This document shows, one piece after another, positions 11,244-22,984 of a stretch of 64,000 nucleotides of DNA (position 1 is its first letter; each line of letters opens with the position of its first letter). The stretch comes from Histoplasma ohiense. Lineage: Eukaryota > Ascomycota > Eurotiomycetes > Onygenales > Ajellomycetaceae. The notes under the pieces are model-generated. The model searched no databases, was not told the origin of the DNA, and saw nothing but the letters and a program-made list of their open reading frames with translations. Where the stretch lies: contig JAEVHH010000006.1 in the NCBI GenBank assembly GCA_017607445.1, positions 3,348,001 to 3,412,000 on the forward strand, read 5' to 3'. A program made the translations under genes and the position numbers.

Positions 11244-14164
11244 TTTGATATCTAGAAATATATAATAATAAAAAAAAGAAAAGAAATACTTGTAGACACT
11301 TAGTTCTCTCACAGATACTATTTGCAGTGTTGTGATGCTAAGCTTTGTCAAGCATCTTTGTGAACACTATTCACAGTGTTACAGTTCATAGACACTCAGA
11401 CCTCATAGAATATAATCAATTGTATCTTAGATGCTTAGACACAACAGTCTATATAACTAACAATAGAGACACTCAGACTCATGAGAGATCTCTTATAATG
11501 ACTAGACACTCAGATCTGTAAACAACACACTCAGACATAAGAACTGATAACAACACATTTGAGTGTAAGAACTAATAACAAGACACTCAGATCTTAAACA
11601 CAGAAGAATCAATTTGTAATGTAACAGACATACTTTGATTAATGATTTGATACTATTCTAATTACAGATTATGAATTGATTAAGGAAAGAAAGAGAAAAG
11701 AAATCAGAAGAAAAGATTGTATGAAGAGGATTCTTATAGAGAGAATTTCAGAGCAGAAGAATATCAGAAGCCACTCCACAGTGAAGTGCAGAGTGAAAGA
11801 ATATTAAAAGCTACACAGAAGAATTGTTAGAAACTACATGAGTGCAGAGTGTGGAATGAGAGAATCATTGAGAGCTATATGAAAGAATTGTTAAAAACTA
11901 TATAAGCACAGAGTGTGGGGTGGGAGAATCATTGAAGACTACATGGAAGAATTGTTAGAGACTACACGAGCACAGAACACAGAGTGGGAGAATGTTAGAA
12001 GCTATATGAAAGAATTGTTAGAGACTACATGAGTGCAGAGCACAGAGCAGAAGAATGTCGAGGGTTACATGAGATCACAACAGCCAGAAACAAACAGATG
12101 CAGAAGAGGAGTTGGTTGTGTAAGTTAATTACTAACAGATGCTAACCCATCACATCAATCCACTTCTGAAGACTCATTGCTCTTCTCTCAGTAATCTTTA
12201 AAGAGCTGAAATGCATTGTTGCAAGACAACTGATGTACACAGCACTTATTCATAATATAATCAGCTTGCAGTATGAAAAGATACTACTCAGACAATCTGC
12301 AATAAATCTGATAGCTGCTTTTACTCATAAGATGAAGACAGCCTTCACACAAAATAAGAAGATATTCATAATCACAATGAATATATAGAGTGTCTTTGAT
12401 GCTGTGCTGCACAGACATCTGCTGCAGTGAATGATGCAACAGAGATGATTATATAAGCTGCTACAACTTATTGAAAGCTTTCTCATCAAATACAGAGCTC
12501 AGATTCAGCTGAAGAAAATCATCACAGCAGTATATCAGATGCAATGTGATATATTACAGAGATTTTCTCTGTCATCAATACTGTTTCTTCTGTATCTGAC
12601 AGAGCTGCTGTGACAGAATCTGAAATTGTACTTTGACTATACAGATGATCTGAACATTTGACAGACTACACATTTATTTGACAACAATACTACTTTTCTC
12701 AGCCATGATATACAGAGTATTCTGAGATGAGAGGAGACAAACAAGATGATCTTTGCATCAGAGAAATTTGAGATAATTCATCTCATAAGAAAGTGATATA
12801 ATGAAACACTGTCAGTGATTGTATCAGAGAATTGAATTATACACTCTGTCACTGTCTCAGCTGAACAGAAGTCAGTATTTCACTGATTAAATATACACTT
12901 TGACAAAAGATTCATCTGAAGATTATATGTCTCTGTCTAAGCAAAAAAGACAAGAACTGTGGCTCAGCACATTCAAAGTCTAGAAAAAATCAGAAATAAG
13001 CTTTCAATAAATACTCTGTGAAAGATGATCATCATCTGTATAATTCTCTCACTGCTCTATAGCACAGAGATCTGGTACAGCAGCTGTATATAGTCAGTAA
13101 AATACACAGACAGAAGTGAGAAGATCAGCTTCTGTCTAAAATGATATATAAAAACAGTCAAGAAAATACTTATCATAACAGTCAAAGAAATTCTTTCAAT
13201 TTTCTGTACAACATTCATCACAACTCTATATCAGAATGCTGAGCTCTCATCAGCAATAATAGCTCTGAAGAAGATCAAAATACATTTTGCAACAAGATTT
13301 CAGATAATAAATAAGAGATACTCACTGACTTCATGAATAGCTTTCTCAATGATCATATATAAAAGAGAAGCTGAAACTCAGTAGTATCTGAAGATCAAGA
13401 TTCAGAGGTTGAGAGTGCTGCTGTCTGCAGTCAATAGATTCACACTTATCATTCCACACTACTCAGAAAGATGTGAGACAGATTTCACAGAGAGTGTAGA
13501 TAAAAAAAATACTGTTTAGATATTTAAAAAATAATGAGAAAGTCAATCTTCAATAGATCTATATATCTTCTTGAATAAATCAGAATAGATTCTTGACAAT
13601 AGTAAATGAGTGAGCTATAGCTTTATAGTCTATCAGAGAAATAAACAGTTGATCAGCTTCTCAGCTGCACTGAGCTCTATATCATATATCTTGAATACTG
13701 AGACAGTTGATATCTGCTGTGCATTAGAGTGCATGATGAAGCTTCTACTCTGTGTTATAGATGACAGCATCAATTCTTGAATCTGACTCTGTCTTGACAA
13801 TATCTCAGTCATCTGAGATATATGAGACAGTGCAGTAATCTTCTCAAACTGAGTCTACAGCTGCTGTCATGAGCTTCTCAGACAATATAATATGAATCTG
13901 AAATGAGTTTCTGAGTATATAAGAATAGAGAGCAATGAGAAAACAGACTGTCTGACTAAGTGAATGATCTCATCTACTGCAGCTTCAGTCTATAAACTTG
14001 AGATCATACTCACAGTCAGTGAGATCTACACAGTGATCAAGCAGCTCAGTTCAGAGATAGAGTGAGAGTGATAAAGCAGAGTCTGTGAAAAGCTTTCTGA
14101 CTGATACTGAAACTGAAGATTCAGCAGATTGACTGTGAAATATTAAGTGAAGATTTCTTTATAG

Positions 14165-14475
14165 TTTATTATACTATAATATGCTTTTCACTACTGACTT
14201 GCACTTCACTTCTCTCATGAGAACTTTTTCTGATATCACAGATGCTTTCAGCATGCAGATGTGAGGCTTGTCTATATCTATAAACACAACAAAAACTCAG
14301 AATATTTGATATTTTGTTGATACTCACAGAGACACTTCTCTTACTGACTCAAGAGATCAGCAGCACAGCCACACAATCAGATAACAGCTATTGTCTATTT
14401 AGAGTCTCTGATCTCTACAGACTTTGTAGAACTGCTTGACTGCATGCAGTTCTATACACAGTACTGCATGAGATA
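14165..14475. other. AT-rich stretch after LINE-B, probably its 3' UTR
   Basis: It follows the LINE-B ORF2 stop directly and has no coding motif of its own. It could be the LINE-B 3' untranslated region, but I see no terminal A-rich or simple-repeat tail to mark the end. Confidence 0.4.
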
Positions 14476-14841
14476 ATGCAGCTGTTTGAGCACACATTAT
14501 CTGACAGCTCTCCACAGCAGTTCCAAGTCTATACAGGCAGTACAGATAGCACAATGTCTGATACAACTGATTTAAACAGTACAATAGATTCAGTCAATGC
14601 AATCAGTACAATCAATTCATTCAGTTCAATCAGCACAAACAGTACAATCAGTTCAACTGATTCAATCAATATAAACAGTACAAACAGTACAATTGATATG
14701 ATTGATTCAATTGATTCAATCAGTTCAACTAATACAAGTGATTCAATCAGCACAGTTGATTCATCTGTTTCAACTAGCTGTGATGTGATCAGTACAGTCT
14801 GTATACTGACTCAGTTGATATACTCTCAGCTGTCAGTATGA
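14476..14841 (+). repeat. Degenerate short tandem repeat (Ser/Thr/Asn/Ile-rich frame)
   Basis: From about 14560 to 14760 the sequence is made of variants of 'agtacaatcagttcaactga' and 'gattcaattgattcaatcag', about 10-12 bp periods. This leaves an open frame rich in Ser, Thr, Asn, Asp and Ile on the plus strand, and a Leu/Ile/Val-rich frame on the minus strand. Both frames are open because the repeat lacks stops, so neither is good evidence of a gene. It may be a minisatellite, or a repeat-rich coding fragment carried by the neighbouring LINE. Confidence 0.6.
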
Positions 14842-15504
14842 TATATATACACACTCTGCTTTGCTTTCTTTTACTGATTCTAATCTTTATTAATTTAGAC
14901 ACTCTTCTTCTCTTTTCTCACTGTTCTCTCTGTCTTTCTTCATTTCTTTTCTCTCACAATCTTCTTCAGTGCTCTCTTCTCCTCTCTCTTTCTCAAGTTT
15001 ACATCAGATCATATAACTGTAAGATGTTATAGAGAACACAGACTTTTCTTCACTCTTCTCTTTATTTTTCTTTTCAGAACATTTATTTTTTCTCTTTTCT
15101 TTTATCTATTTCATTTGTCTTTCTTCTGTTGTTAGAAGTGCAGACAGTTCTCAGATCAACTGAAAGAGTTATTTCTTTCTGTTCACTATAAAGCCTTTCA
15201 GACACAGCAGCAGCAGTCTCTTTGAGAATCACACTATAGCCTCATCATGAATGGCTATATATCAGATCAGAAGTGGATATGCAGCTCAGAAAAATCCTTT
15301 TCAATGAACTGAGTCTTTTCAAGAGTTGCCATCTGAATTCTGTTTTCTCTCTCTCTGTGTATATAGAAATCTCTTCAGTGTAGCATGTCTCCATGTTCTT
15401 TGAGAGGCTTCTGAAACACAGACACTGCCCGTGTTTTCTTCAGAACATTAAATTAATACAAATAAAACAAACAAATCTGCAGAGCTAAATATTGAATTGA
15501 TAAA
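14842..15504. other. Pyrimidine-rich and unassigned sequence
   Basis: The first 300 bases are strongly C+T-rich on the plus strand (Leu/Ser-rich frames). The rest (15180-15480) has mixed composition, including one preserved 'tgcccgtgtt', and shows no motif I recognise. No gene is supported. Confidence 0.45.
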
Positions 15505-16290
15505 TGTGTAGATAAATTATCAAAAATTTTTCAGTATTTTTCATATAATATATAAAAGATGCTGTGAGATTATTATCTGTCAGAGAATTTTCATCAGAGC
15601 TATATAAACTATTTAATAACAATACAGCTGATATAAAGTATTTCTATAGATATATTTAAAACTACAACTCTGTTCTGATATTTATATCTTTTAAATATAA
15701 ATAGAATTCATATCTTGATTATTTGATTATTGATGATTTGATATTATTTTAAATACAGAGAAAACTCTATCATCTGTAAGAACTATTAAAGTCTGAATCA
15801 CATGAAAATATCTGTTTTATATAAATATAAATTTTATCATATATTCTAATATATTTAATTATATTTATATTATATTATTTACTGTTTACTCATTTGCTTT
15901 TCTATATTTTTCTGTTATATTGTTGACTGCTAATATTTCTAAGATTAATTCTTTTATTCAATTTTATCAGTTTATATAAAAAATACTATAAGACAGCTCT
16001 GCTGTATGTATTGATTTGAACTCTATTATATAACTGAAGATAGATAATGATCACTGCTGAGAGAATCTATCTACTGTTTCAGAAATTGCAATTATTATAC
16101 AGAATATTTTCAACAACTCTCATCATTTTTATATTATTCTTCAGATACTACAATAATTTAGTGCTGATTTGAGTTTTATATATATTGACATATCTATAAG
16201 AGTCTGGACTGCACTATTCTCTGTATCATTGATCTCATTACATTCACCCGAGGGATTAAACGGCGCGTTTTCAAGCTGGATAAGCGAGCG
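15505..16290 (-). repeat. Repeat D, copy 1 (unclassified element remnant)
   Basis: Both ends match the copy at 58181-59206: the left part ('aattatcaaaaatttttcagtat..', 'ctatttaataacaatacagctgat') and the right part ('gtctggactgcactattctctg' to 'aagctggataagcgagcg'). The middle differs. On the minus strand the right end encodes a conserved segment, 'RSLIQLENA.FNPSGE.NEI', followed by 'NDTE.SAVQTL'. I do not recognise the family. The last 60 bp keep many CpG while the rest has almost none. A gypsy-3 LTR begins exactly at 16291. Confidence 0.6.
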
Positions 16291-16887
16291 TGTAAGAGAT
16301 GGTTGTAGGTATAATTTTGAGAGTAGTGTGAAGTACGCATATAGAATGTTAAGTAGATAGCAATCTCTATTATTCAAAGCTAATCACTGATCTTCTAATA
16401 TCTATGGATATCAGTGAGCATTATATAGACGACCACCACACTCTATGGCTGTCTATAATGCTGTGTGCTATATTCATTCTTATTAGTTCTGATGTGTTCT
16501 GTGTTCTTCTATCACTATATAGCTATTTTCTAATATAGATATCTCTGTTGTGTCTATTACAATTATCTTCCTTCTTCAAAGACCTGGTTTTCAGAGCTTT
16601 TTATTGCAACATGTGAAGTTCATAATATGTGCTGTGTGGTTGATATTGTATAAAGTTTGCAGAATCAGACTGGATTAATTGTTAAGATTAATTTCAAAGT
16701 ATTGCTATTTCAGAAGAATGTTTTTCCTTCTTCAGTGTCATTGCAGTTCAATCATGATTTAGATACAATTTTTGAATCTCTTTTCTTTGACTTCTACATC
16801 AAAAAATCATACTCTAACAAAATCATCATCATCATCATCATCAATGATTTTTTATTTAAAAAGAATATATCAATTTATCAAACAAAG
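16291..16887 (-). mobile_element. gypsy-3 remnant: 3' LTR plus 3' internal end
   Basis: Positions 16291-16561 form a complete 271 bp gypsy-3 LTR in reverse (TGTAAGAGATGG to TCTATTACA). Positions 16562-16887 match, in reverse, the region just inside the 3' LTR of gypsy-3b (about 53700-54059), which is the upstream region of its antisense passenger gene. The element is then cut off at 16888 by gypsy-1b. The rest of it is not found on the other side of gypsy-1b, so sequence has been lost or exchanged here. Confidence 0.85.
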
Positions 16888-17303
16888 TGTGACGGGTTAG
16901 CACCCATTAGCAATTAACTTACGCAACCAACTCCCCTCCTGCACCCGCTTGTTCCTGGTCATTGTGATCTCGCATAACTCTTGATGTTCTTTCACTCTGT
17001 GTTCTATGCTTGTGTAGTCTCTAACAATTCTTCTGCATAGCTCTTAACATTCTTCCACTCCATGCTCTGCACTTGTGTAGTCTCTAACAATTCTTTCATG
17101 TAGCTCTCAATGATTCTCTCCCTCCACACTCTGCACTCATATAGTTTCTAACAATTCTTCTGTGTAGCTCTCAATGATTCTTCTGTCTCACACTCTGCAC
17201 TTATATAGTTTCTAACAATTCTTCTGTATAGCTCTTAATATTCTTCCACTTCACACTCCACTGTGAAGTGACTTCTGATATTCTTTCACTCTGAATTTCT
17301 CTC

Positions 17304-17310
17304 TATAAAA
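17304..17310 (+). promoter_or_regulatory. LTR TATA box of gypsy-1b
   Basis: TATAAAA lies in the LTR, followed by a T/C-rich run and then AATCAATT at 17361. The spacing of about 50 bp and the pyrimidine run are typical of a fungal start region. The same block occurs in every gypsy-1 LTR. A transcript starting near 17361 would begin with the sequence that is complementary to the primer site. Confidence 0.55.
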
Positions 17311-17422
17311 ACCCTCTTTATATAATCTTTTCTTCTGATTTCTTTTCTCTTTCTTTTCTTAATCAATTCATAATCTGTAATTAGAATAGTATCAAATCAT
17401 TAATTGAAGTACATCTGTTACA

Positions 17423-17435
17423 TTACAAATTGATT
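17423..17435 (+). promoter_or_regulatory. gypsy-1 primer-binding site, complementary to its own LTR
   Basis: The 13 bases after the 5' LTR, TTACAAATTGATT, are the exact reverse complement of AATCAATTTGTAA at 22923-22935 in the 3' LTR. In gypsy-1d the primer site at 40505-40517 (TTATGAATTGATT) is the exact complement of 40443-40455. No match to a tRNA 3' end, which would start TGG, is visible. This is the arrangement used by self-priming elements such as Tf1. Confidence 0.6.
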
Positions 17436-17817
17436 CTTCTGTGTTTTAGACTTGAGTGTCTTGTTATTAGTTCTTACATCTGAGTGTGTTGTTTAAGGCC
17501 CAAGTGCCTCATTACCAGTTCTTACATCTGAGTGTGTTGTTTACAGACTCAAGTGTCTAGTCATTACAAGAGATCTCTCATGAGTCTGAGTGTCTCTATC
17601 ATTAGTTATATAGACTGTTGTGTCTAAATGTCTGAAACACAATTGACTGTGTTCTACAAGGTCTGAGTGTCTACAAATCATAATGCTGTGAATAGTGTTC
17701 ATAAAGAAGCTTGATCAAGCTTAGCACTGCAACACTGCAAATAGTATCTGTGAGAGAATTGAGTGTCTACAAGTATTTCTTTTCTTTTATTATTATTACA
17801 TGTTCTTAGATATCAAA

Positions 17818-18831
17818 ATGAACTACAAACAATTCTACAAACATCCATCACACTCAAACACAGCAGACAACAACTTAGATCTACAAAGCATTCTTCAGCA
17901 ACAGATGCTACAGATAACTGAATTGCAATGATGATTTACTGAAATGAGCACTTCCACATTCATCATTTCTTCTACACTCACATCTCACAAAAAGCTCTCA
18001 AGAGAGAAGCTCTCAATTCTCAACAAATACAAGAAAGACTTAGCACTCTATCTTATGTGAAAGTCAAAAACAAACATAAAATTGAACATCAACAGATGAG
18101 CAATAGACTCACTATTCAATCAAACATGATATATTCATAGCAGATTGAATGATGATGCATTAGCAAAATTTCAATTCTGAATGAGTCATTGTCAGAATCA
18201 TCAGCATACATCAGAGCTAGTCTTTCAACAACTCAACTTTCTCTTCCTCAATTCTACACTTCAAGTCAAAGCATTAGACTGACTTAATCAGATTTATCAG
18301 ATAAATGTTGTGTTGGCAATTTATCTTTCTGAATTCAATTGCAAGCTTCTAGAAGCAGATGAGCAAGACTGAGACAATGCTATCAAGATCAACATACTGT
18401 TCAAGAATTTGAACTTTCAGTTGCATAATCAAAGTATAGAGCATTCAAAGCTCTCAATATACAGTGAATTCTGTGCTGATCTTCATCTGTTGAACAATGA
18501 TCTGTCTCAGTTCTACATATTTCAAAATCACAGAGAATTCTGCTGAATAAATGTGTATACTCTGAACTGCTCTGCAGTGTCCTCTGTCTCTGAATCAGAA
18601 TCAATGAACTGAGTCTCACATGTAAACACAAATTGTCTGAGGATTCTCAACATCTCAGAAAAAGATATCACTGACTGAATCATCAGAGAAGTCTGCATAC
18701 ACTGCAACAAGTCAGAGCACTTCACAAATCAATGTCTGAATGTGATCATTTCAAATAAACCCCTCACATGTGTGAACACTGTGTTGTCTGTGGACAGACA
18801 AGAACAGAGAAAAGACAAGCTCTTGTTCTAA
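17818..18831 (+). pseudogene. gypsy-1b gag
   Basis: The ATG at 17818 and the TAA at 18829-18831 give 337 codons, equal to gypsy-1a and gypsy-1d. The zinc knuckle C-I-H-C-N-K-S-E-H-F-T-N-Q-C (C-x2-C-x4-H-x4-C) is intact at about 18694-18735. The product would form the particle shell and bind RNA. TGA codons at conserved Trp or Arg positions inactivate it. Confidence 0.87.
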
Positions 18832-18884
18832 AACACAGACAAAAGCTCAAGAAGCAGAAAGCTAGCTGAAGATTCAAGCAGAAG

Positions 18885-21800
18885 ATGCAAGCAGATGCAA
18901 TCATAATCTCTATCATTGTAAATAGTCTAGTCAATATACAAGCAATGATAGACAGTGATTTCCTTCATTACACTCTTATAGACACTCAGCTGGTTGAGAA
19001 GCATAAGCTTCAGTGTATCTCTTTTTTCAAGTCATATAAACTCAGTAAATTTGATGGCTTCAGAGAATCTGCCTTCTACAACATGATAAAATTTAATGTC
19101 AATATAGAAGAACATGAGAAAAAGAATGTATATGCATATGAAATACAAGATCTTGAGTACAATCTAATACTTGATCTATCATGACTCACAGAATTTGAAA
19201 CCTTGTTGAACACATGCAACTACTGTCTTATTTTTTCAGAAGGCAATTATGTTTACAAAAAAGATGTCAATAGAACCACTGATCTCACTCAGATATCAGC
19301 AGAAGTATACAAACTACTAATTCATCAAGCATATGAGAAGAAGAACATTCAAGTGTTCACTGCTAGCATGATGAATATCAAAAAAATGTTAGAGAAACTA
19401 GAATTCAAGAATCTCAAGAAACTATACAAAGAACTATCTGAATTGTATGAAGATTTCACAGATGTATTCAACAAAAAAGAAGCTGAAAAGCTTCCCCCTC
19501 ACTGAGAATGCAGTATAGATTATATGATTGAACTCATTAAGAAAGATGATAAGAATCTGCAATCACTCTAAGATTCTCTCTACAGCATATCACACAACAA
19601 GCTTCTCATTCTACAAAAAATGCTCAACAAATTACTAGATAAAGACTTCATTTATGTTAGCAACTCATCCACTGCAGCATCTGTACTGTTTGCAAAGAAA
19701 TCAGAAGAAGACTTACAATTCTGCATTGACTATCAAGAATTCAACAAGATTACACAGAAGAATCAATACTTTCTTCCACTTATCAATGAAATACTTGAAT
19801 GAATAGAAAAAGTGAAATGATTTACAAAACTTGACATCTCTGCAGCCTTCTACAAGATAAGAATTAATGAAGATGATGAATAGCTAACTGTCTTTCATAC
19901 ACATTACAGATTATATAAATGAATAGTGACTCTCTTTGAATTAGCAAACACTTCAAGCATATTTCAGAAATACATTAACTGAGCTCTATGAGATCTGCTC
20001 AATGAAATCACCTCAGTGTACATGAACAATATTCTGATCTTCATTGATGGATTGCTTACTGAGTATCATAAATATGTACAACAAGTGCTTGACCATCTAC
20101 AAAAAGCTGAACTACAAGTGAACATTGACAAATGTGACTTCAAGACTAAGTCTACAACCTATCTAGAATTCATCATTGAAGCTGAAAAAGGTGTACACAT
20201 GGATTCTAAGAAGATGGAAGCAATTCTCAACTGAAAGATATCAGTCTCAGTAAAAGAGACTAGAAGCTTTCTAGAATTCATCAACTTCTATCAAAGATTC
20301 ATCAAAGACTTCTTCAATATTGTACAACCACTGACAGATCTGATCTGAAAAGATGCTGTATTTCAATGAACTGACAAAGCAGATGCAGTATTCAAAAAAC
20401 TGAAGCATATATTCACAAACACTCTGATGCTGCAATCATTCAATTCAAATAAGCATACAATTCTTGAAACAGACATCTCAGATTATGTAGTAGATAAGGC
20501 ACTGATGCAATATAATAACAAAAATGTTCTACAATCTTGTATCTTCATCTCAAAAAAGATGTCACTCACTGAATGTAACTACAAGATCTACAACAAGAAG
20601 CTTCTAGCAATCATACAATATCTTGAAGAATGAAAGTCTGAACTTATGAGCATTGAAAAGTTTGAGATTGTTACTGATCATAAAAACTTAGAGTATTTCA
20701 TGACTACTTGTAAGCTTACTGAAAGATATATGTGTTGGTCATTGTTTCTTAGCTGTTTTTCATTCACAATTTGTTATCAATCTAAAGTAGAGAACATTTT
20801 TGCAGATGCTCTGTTCTGCTGAGAACAAGATATATCATCTGATGACTTGAATGACAGATGAAAACACTGAGAGCATCAGTTAATCAACTCTGCAATCATA
20901 GAAAGTCCTACACAATCAGACAAACCCTGCATATATATCAACCAGTTCCAAGCTCAAGAACCCTCACTTGAAGAACAATGAAGACTAGCAGCAGAAGTAG
21001 ATGAATTCTGACAACAAGTCACTGAAGCTGTACAAAGCAGAACACTTCAATTCCCCACAGATATATACTCAAAAACAGATATCTCAGCATATTTGATTGA
21101 TGATGACAACTGCTTACACTTTCAAGATAGACAATGAATCCCTGATTCAAAATCTCTATGAACACAGATCATGTAAGAAATTCATGACTCATCAATAATC
21201 AGATACTCAGAACACAAAATCATGTACAACATTGTTATCTGAGAATTCTACTGATCACATATGTCAAAAAATATACATCAGTTCATACACAACTGTGATC
21301 ACTGCAGCTCAGTGATAATATGATATGAACACTGAAAAAAGATGCTGAAGCCTCTATCTGTTCTCAACTGAACTTGATATGATATAGCTATCAATTTTAC
21401 AGTTATCTTGTCTGAGAGTAGAGATTCTACAAACATTCTAGTCATTGTCAATCAACTCAGCAAGAATGTAATACTACAGCTCTGTGATAAGATGAACATC
21501 AAAGTAGTTGCAGACATCTTCATCAGAAACTCATTCTATTGTATACACAGTCTGTCTTCATTCATTGTGTCAGATAGAGACAGTCAATTCATCAGTGCAC
21601 TCTGAGTCTGTGTATGTCAATTACTAAGAATTGAACAAAAGTTATCAACAGCATATCATTCAGAGACTGATGAAGCTACTGAGAGAATGATACAAACAGT
21701 AAAGAACATTCTTCATAAGTTCTGCAATTATACACAAAACAACTGAAGCAATCTGCTGTCATATGCTGAGATTGCAATTAACAGTTGAGATTTCATCACA

Positions 21801-22463
21801 ACAGATGTAAGCTCATTCTTTCTTCTATATAGATACAACTTAGAGATTCTGAACTTCTCTGAGACTCTTCAAGAAATCATGTACACCTGCAGTCTCATAC
21901 AGACAGCAGAGAACATTGTGAGTAAGTTGAAGAAAGCTCACAAATGAGCAGAAGCTTCAATGATCAGTGCTCAGTAATATTATGAGAATCAAACAAACAT
22001 CAGAAAAAGTTCTGCAACTCAATATTATGTAGAAGACAAAGTCTGACTGAATCTCAAGAATATAAAAACAGATCACTTCTCATATACACTAAATTATCAT
22101 CATATCAAATATACAGTGAAAAAAATGCTAGATATACATAATTATCAACTCAACACTCTGTCTGACATTCATGATGTCTTTCATATGAATCTGCTCCAAT
22201 CTGCAGCTGAGGATTCATTCCCCTCACAGAGAATCTTCAATTGACAGTCATCTGTCATTGTAGAAGAAGACAACAAACTCAAGTGGGAAATTGAAACAAT
22301 TCTTAATAATAGAATCAATCATCATCACTGTGAATACCTCATCAAATGAATAGAATATGATCATTCAATCTGGGAATCTGCATCTGTCTTGAAGGACATC
22401 ACTGCTCTCAACATCTATGAGTTCTCACTCACTTTGATAGAGAGGGATAATGTGACAGAGTAG
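18885..22463 (+). pseudogene. gypsy-1b pol
   Basis: The frame from ATG 18885 to TAG 22461-22463 is 1192 codons with no net frameshift. Protease is at its start ('MIDSDFLHYTLIDTQL'). RT has the catalytic box mutated to Y-M-N-N at 20019-20030; gypsy-1d has Y-M-N-D at the same place. RNase H is near 20460 ('ILETDISDY'), integrase at about 21170-21900, and the chromodomain near 22285-22400 ('CEYLIKWIEYDHSIWES'). The frame passes through the polypurine tract and stops 13 bases inside the 3' LTR. Many internal TGA codons kill it. Confidence 0.87.
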
Positions 22464-22984
22464 CATCTGTTAGTAATTAACTTACATAATCAACTCCTCT
22501 TCTATATTCACTTATTTCTGATCATTGTGATCTTGTGTAATTCTCAATGTTCTTCTGCTTCATGCTCTGTGCTTGTGTAGTTTCTAACAATTCTTTTATA
22601 TGGCTCTTAACATTCTTTCACTCCATGCTCTGCATTTATATAGTCTCTAACAATTCTTCTGCATAGCTTCTAACATTCTCTCACTTCATATTCCACACTC
22701 ATGTAGTCTCTAACAATTCTTTCATATAGCTCTCAATGATTCCCTCATCTCATGCTCTGTGCTTATGTAGTTTCTAACAATTCTTACATATATCTCTTAA
22801 TGTTCTTCTGTTCTGTGCTTCACTGTGGAGTGGCTTCTGATATTCTTCCACTCTGAACTTTCTTCTATAAGAACCCTCTTTGTACAACCTTTTCTTCTGA
22901 TTTCTTTTCTCTTTCTTTCCTTAATCAATTTGTAATCTGTAATTAGGATAGTATCAAATTGTTAATCGAAGTACGCTCATTACA

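Larger units (their letters stand above)
6076..12154 (-). mobile_element. gypsy-1a: complete Ty3/gypsy chromovirus-type retrotransposon
   Basis: Two 535 bp LTRs (6076-6610 and 11620-12154) with TG...CA ends enclose gag and pol on the minus strand. The insertion has a perfect 5 bp duplication TCAAT (6071-6075 and 12155-12159). A polypurine tract (minus strand AGAGAGGGATAA, plus strand 6611-6622) adjoins the left LTR. A primer site, TTACAAATTGATT on the minus strand (11619-11607), adjoins the right LTR. The domain order gag, protease, RT, RNase H, integrase, chromodomain is that of chromoviruses. It sits inside the reverse transcriptase of LINE-B. Coding lengths match the three other gypsy-1 copies exactly, but many TGA stops make it inactive. 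Confidence 0.95.
1629..14164 (+). mobile_element. LINE-B: Tad/I-type non-LTR retrotransposon, broken by three insertions
   Basis: Once the inserted pieces are set aside (solo LTR 2088-2353, LINE-A 4366-5494, gypsy-1a 6076-12154), about 5.1 kb of one non-LTR element remains in a single orientation. The order is ORF1 with a zinc-knuckle remnant, AP-type endonuclease, reverse transcriptase and RNase H. The flanks of each insertion join in register: the RT text 'CHFPxxWKL..' stops at 6070 and resumes at 12160 with 'FKELKCIVARQL'. The order matches Tad/I-clade LINEs of filamentous fungi. The frame is full of TGA stops and the element is dead. The 5' end is uncertain and I see no A-rich tail. Confidence 0.8.
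3330..14164 (+). pseudogene. LINE-B ORF2: endonuclease, reverse transcriptase and RNase H, split
   Basis: ORF2 nicks the target, reverse-transcribes the element RNA and degrades the RNA strand. The endonuclease part (about 3330-4355) shows VICIQ, 'TSNHSVY', a GDFN-type segment near 3890 and the SDH motif near 4096, all standard for AP-type LINE endonucleases. The linker and RT N-terminus lie at 5505-6070. RT resumes at 12160 and contains the catalytic Y-T-D-D at 12638-12649, where related elements usually have F/Y-A-D-D. An RNase H domain follows at about 13560-14050 and ends with a '(G)xESNEKTD' segment. The frame ends at TAG 14162-14164. TGA stops, mostly at expected Trp or Arg positions, inactivate it. 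Confidence 0.75.
16888..22984 (+). mobile_element. gypsy-1b: full-length gypsy-1 with mismatched flanks
   Basis: LTRs lie at 16888-17422 (535 bp) and 22451-22984 (534 bp), with gag and pol between and a polypurine tract (AGAGAGGGATAA) directly before the 3' LTR. The left flank is a gypsy-3 remnant ending CAAAG and the right flank is LINE-A starting ATATT, so there is no target-site duplication. The intact form of the left target (minus strand at about 53730) continues differently. The two halves therefore probably come from two insertions joined by recombination, or from an assembly join. Confidence 0.92.

Noticed and set aside
18885..22463. Idea that TGA is read as an amino acid, since frames are open except for TGA
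   Set aside because: The E1-beta and RAD2-type host genes use TGG for Trp and contain no internal TGA. TGA in the repeats is explained by the mutation context, and sister copies have TGG or CGA/CAG at these sites.
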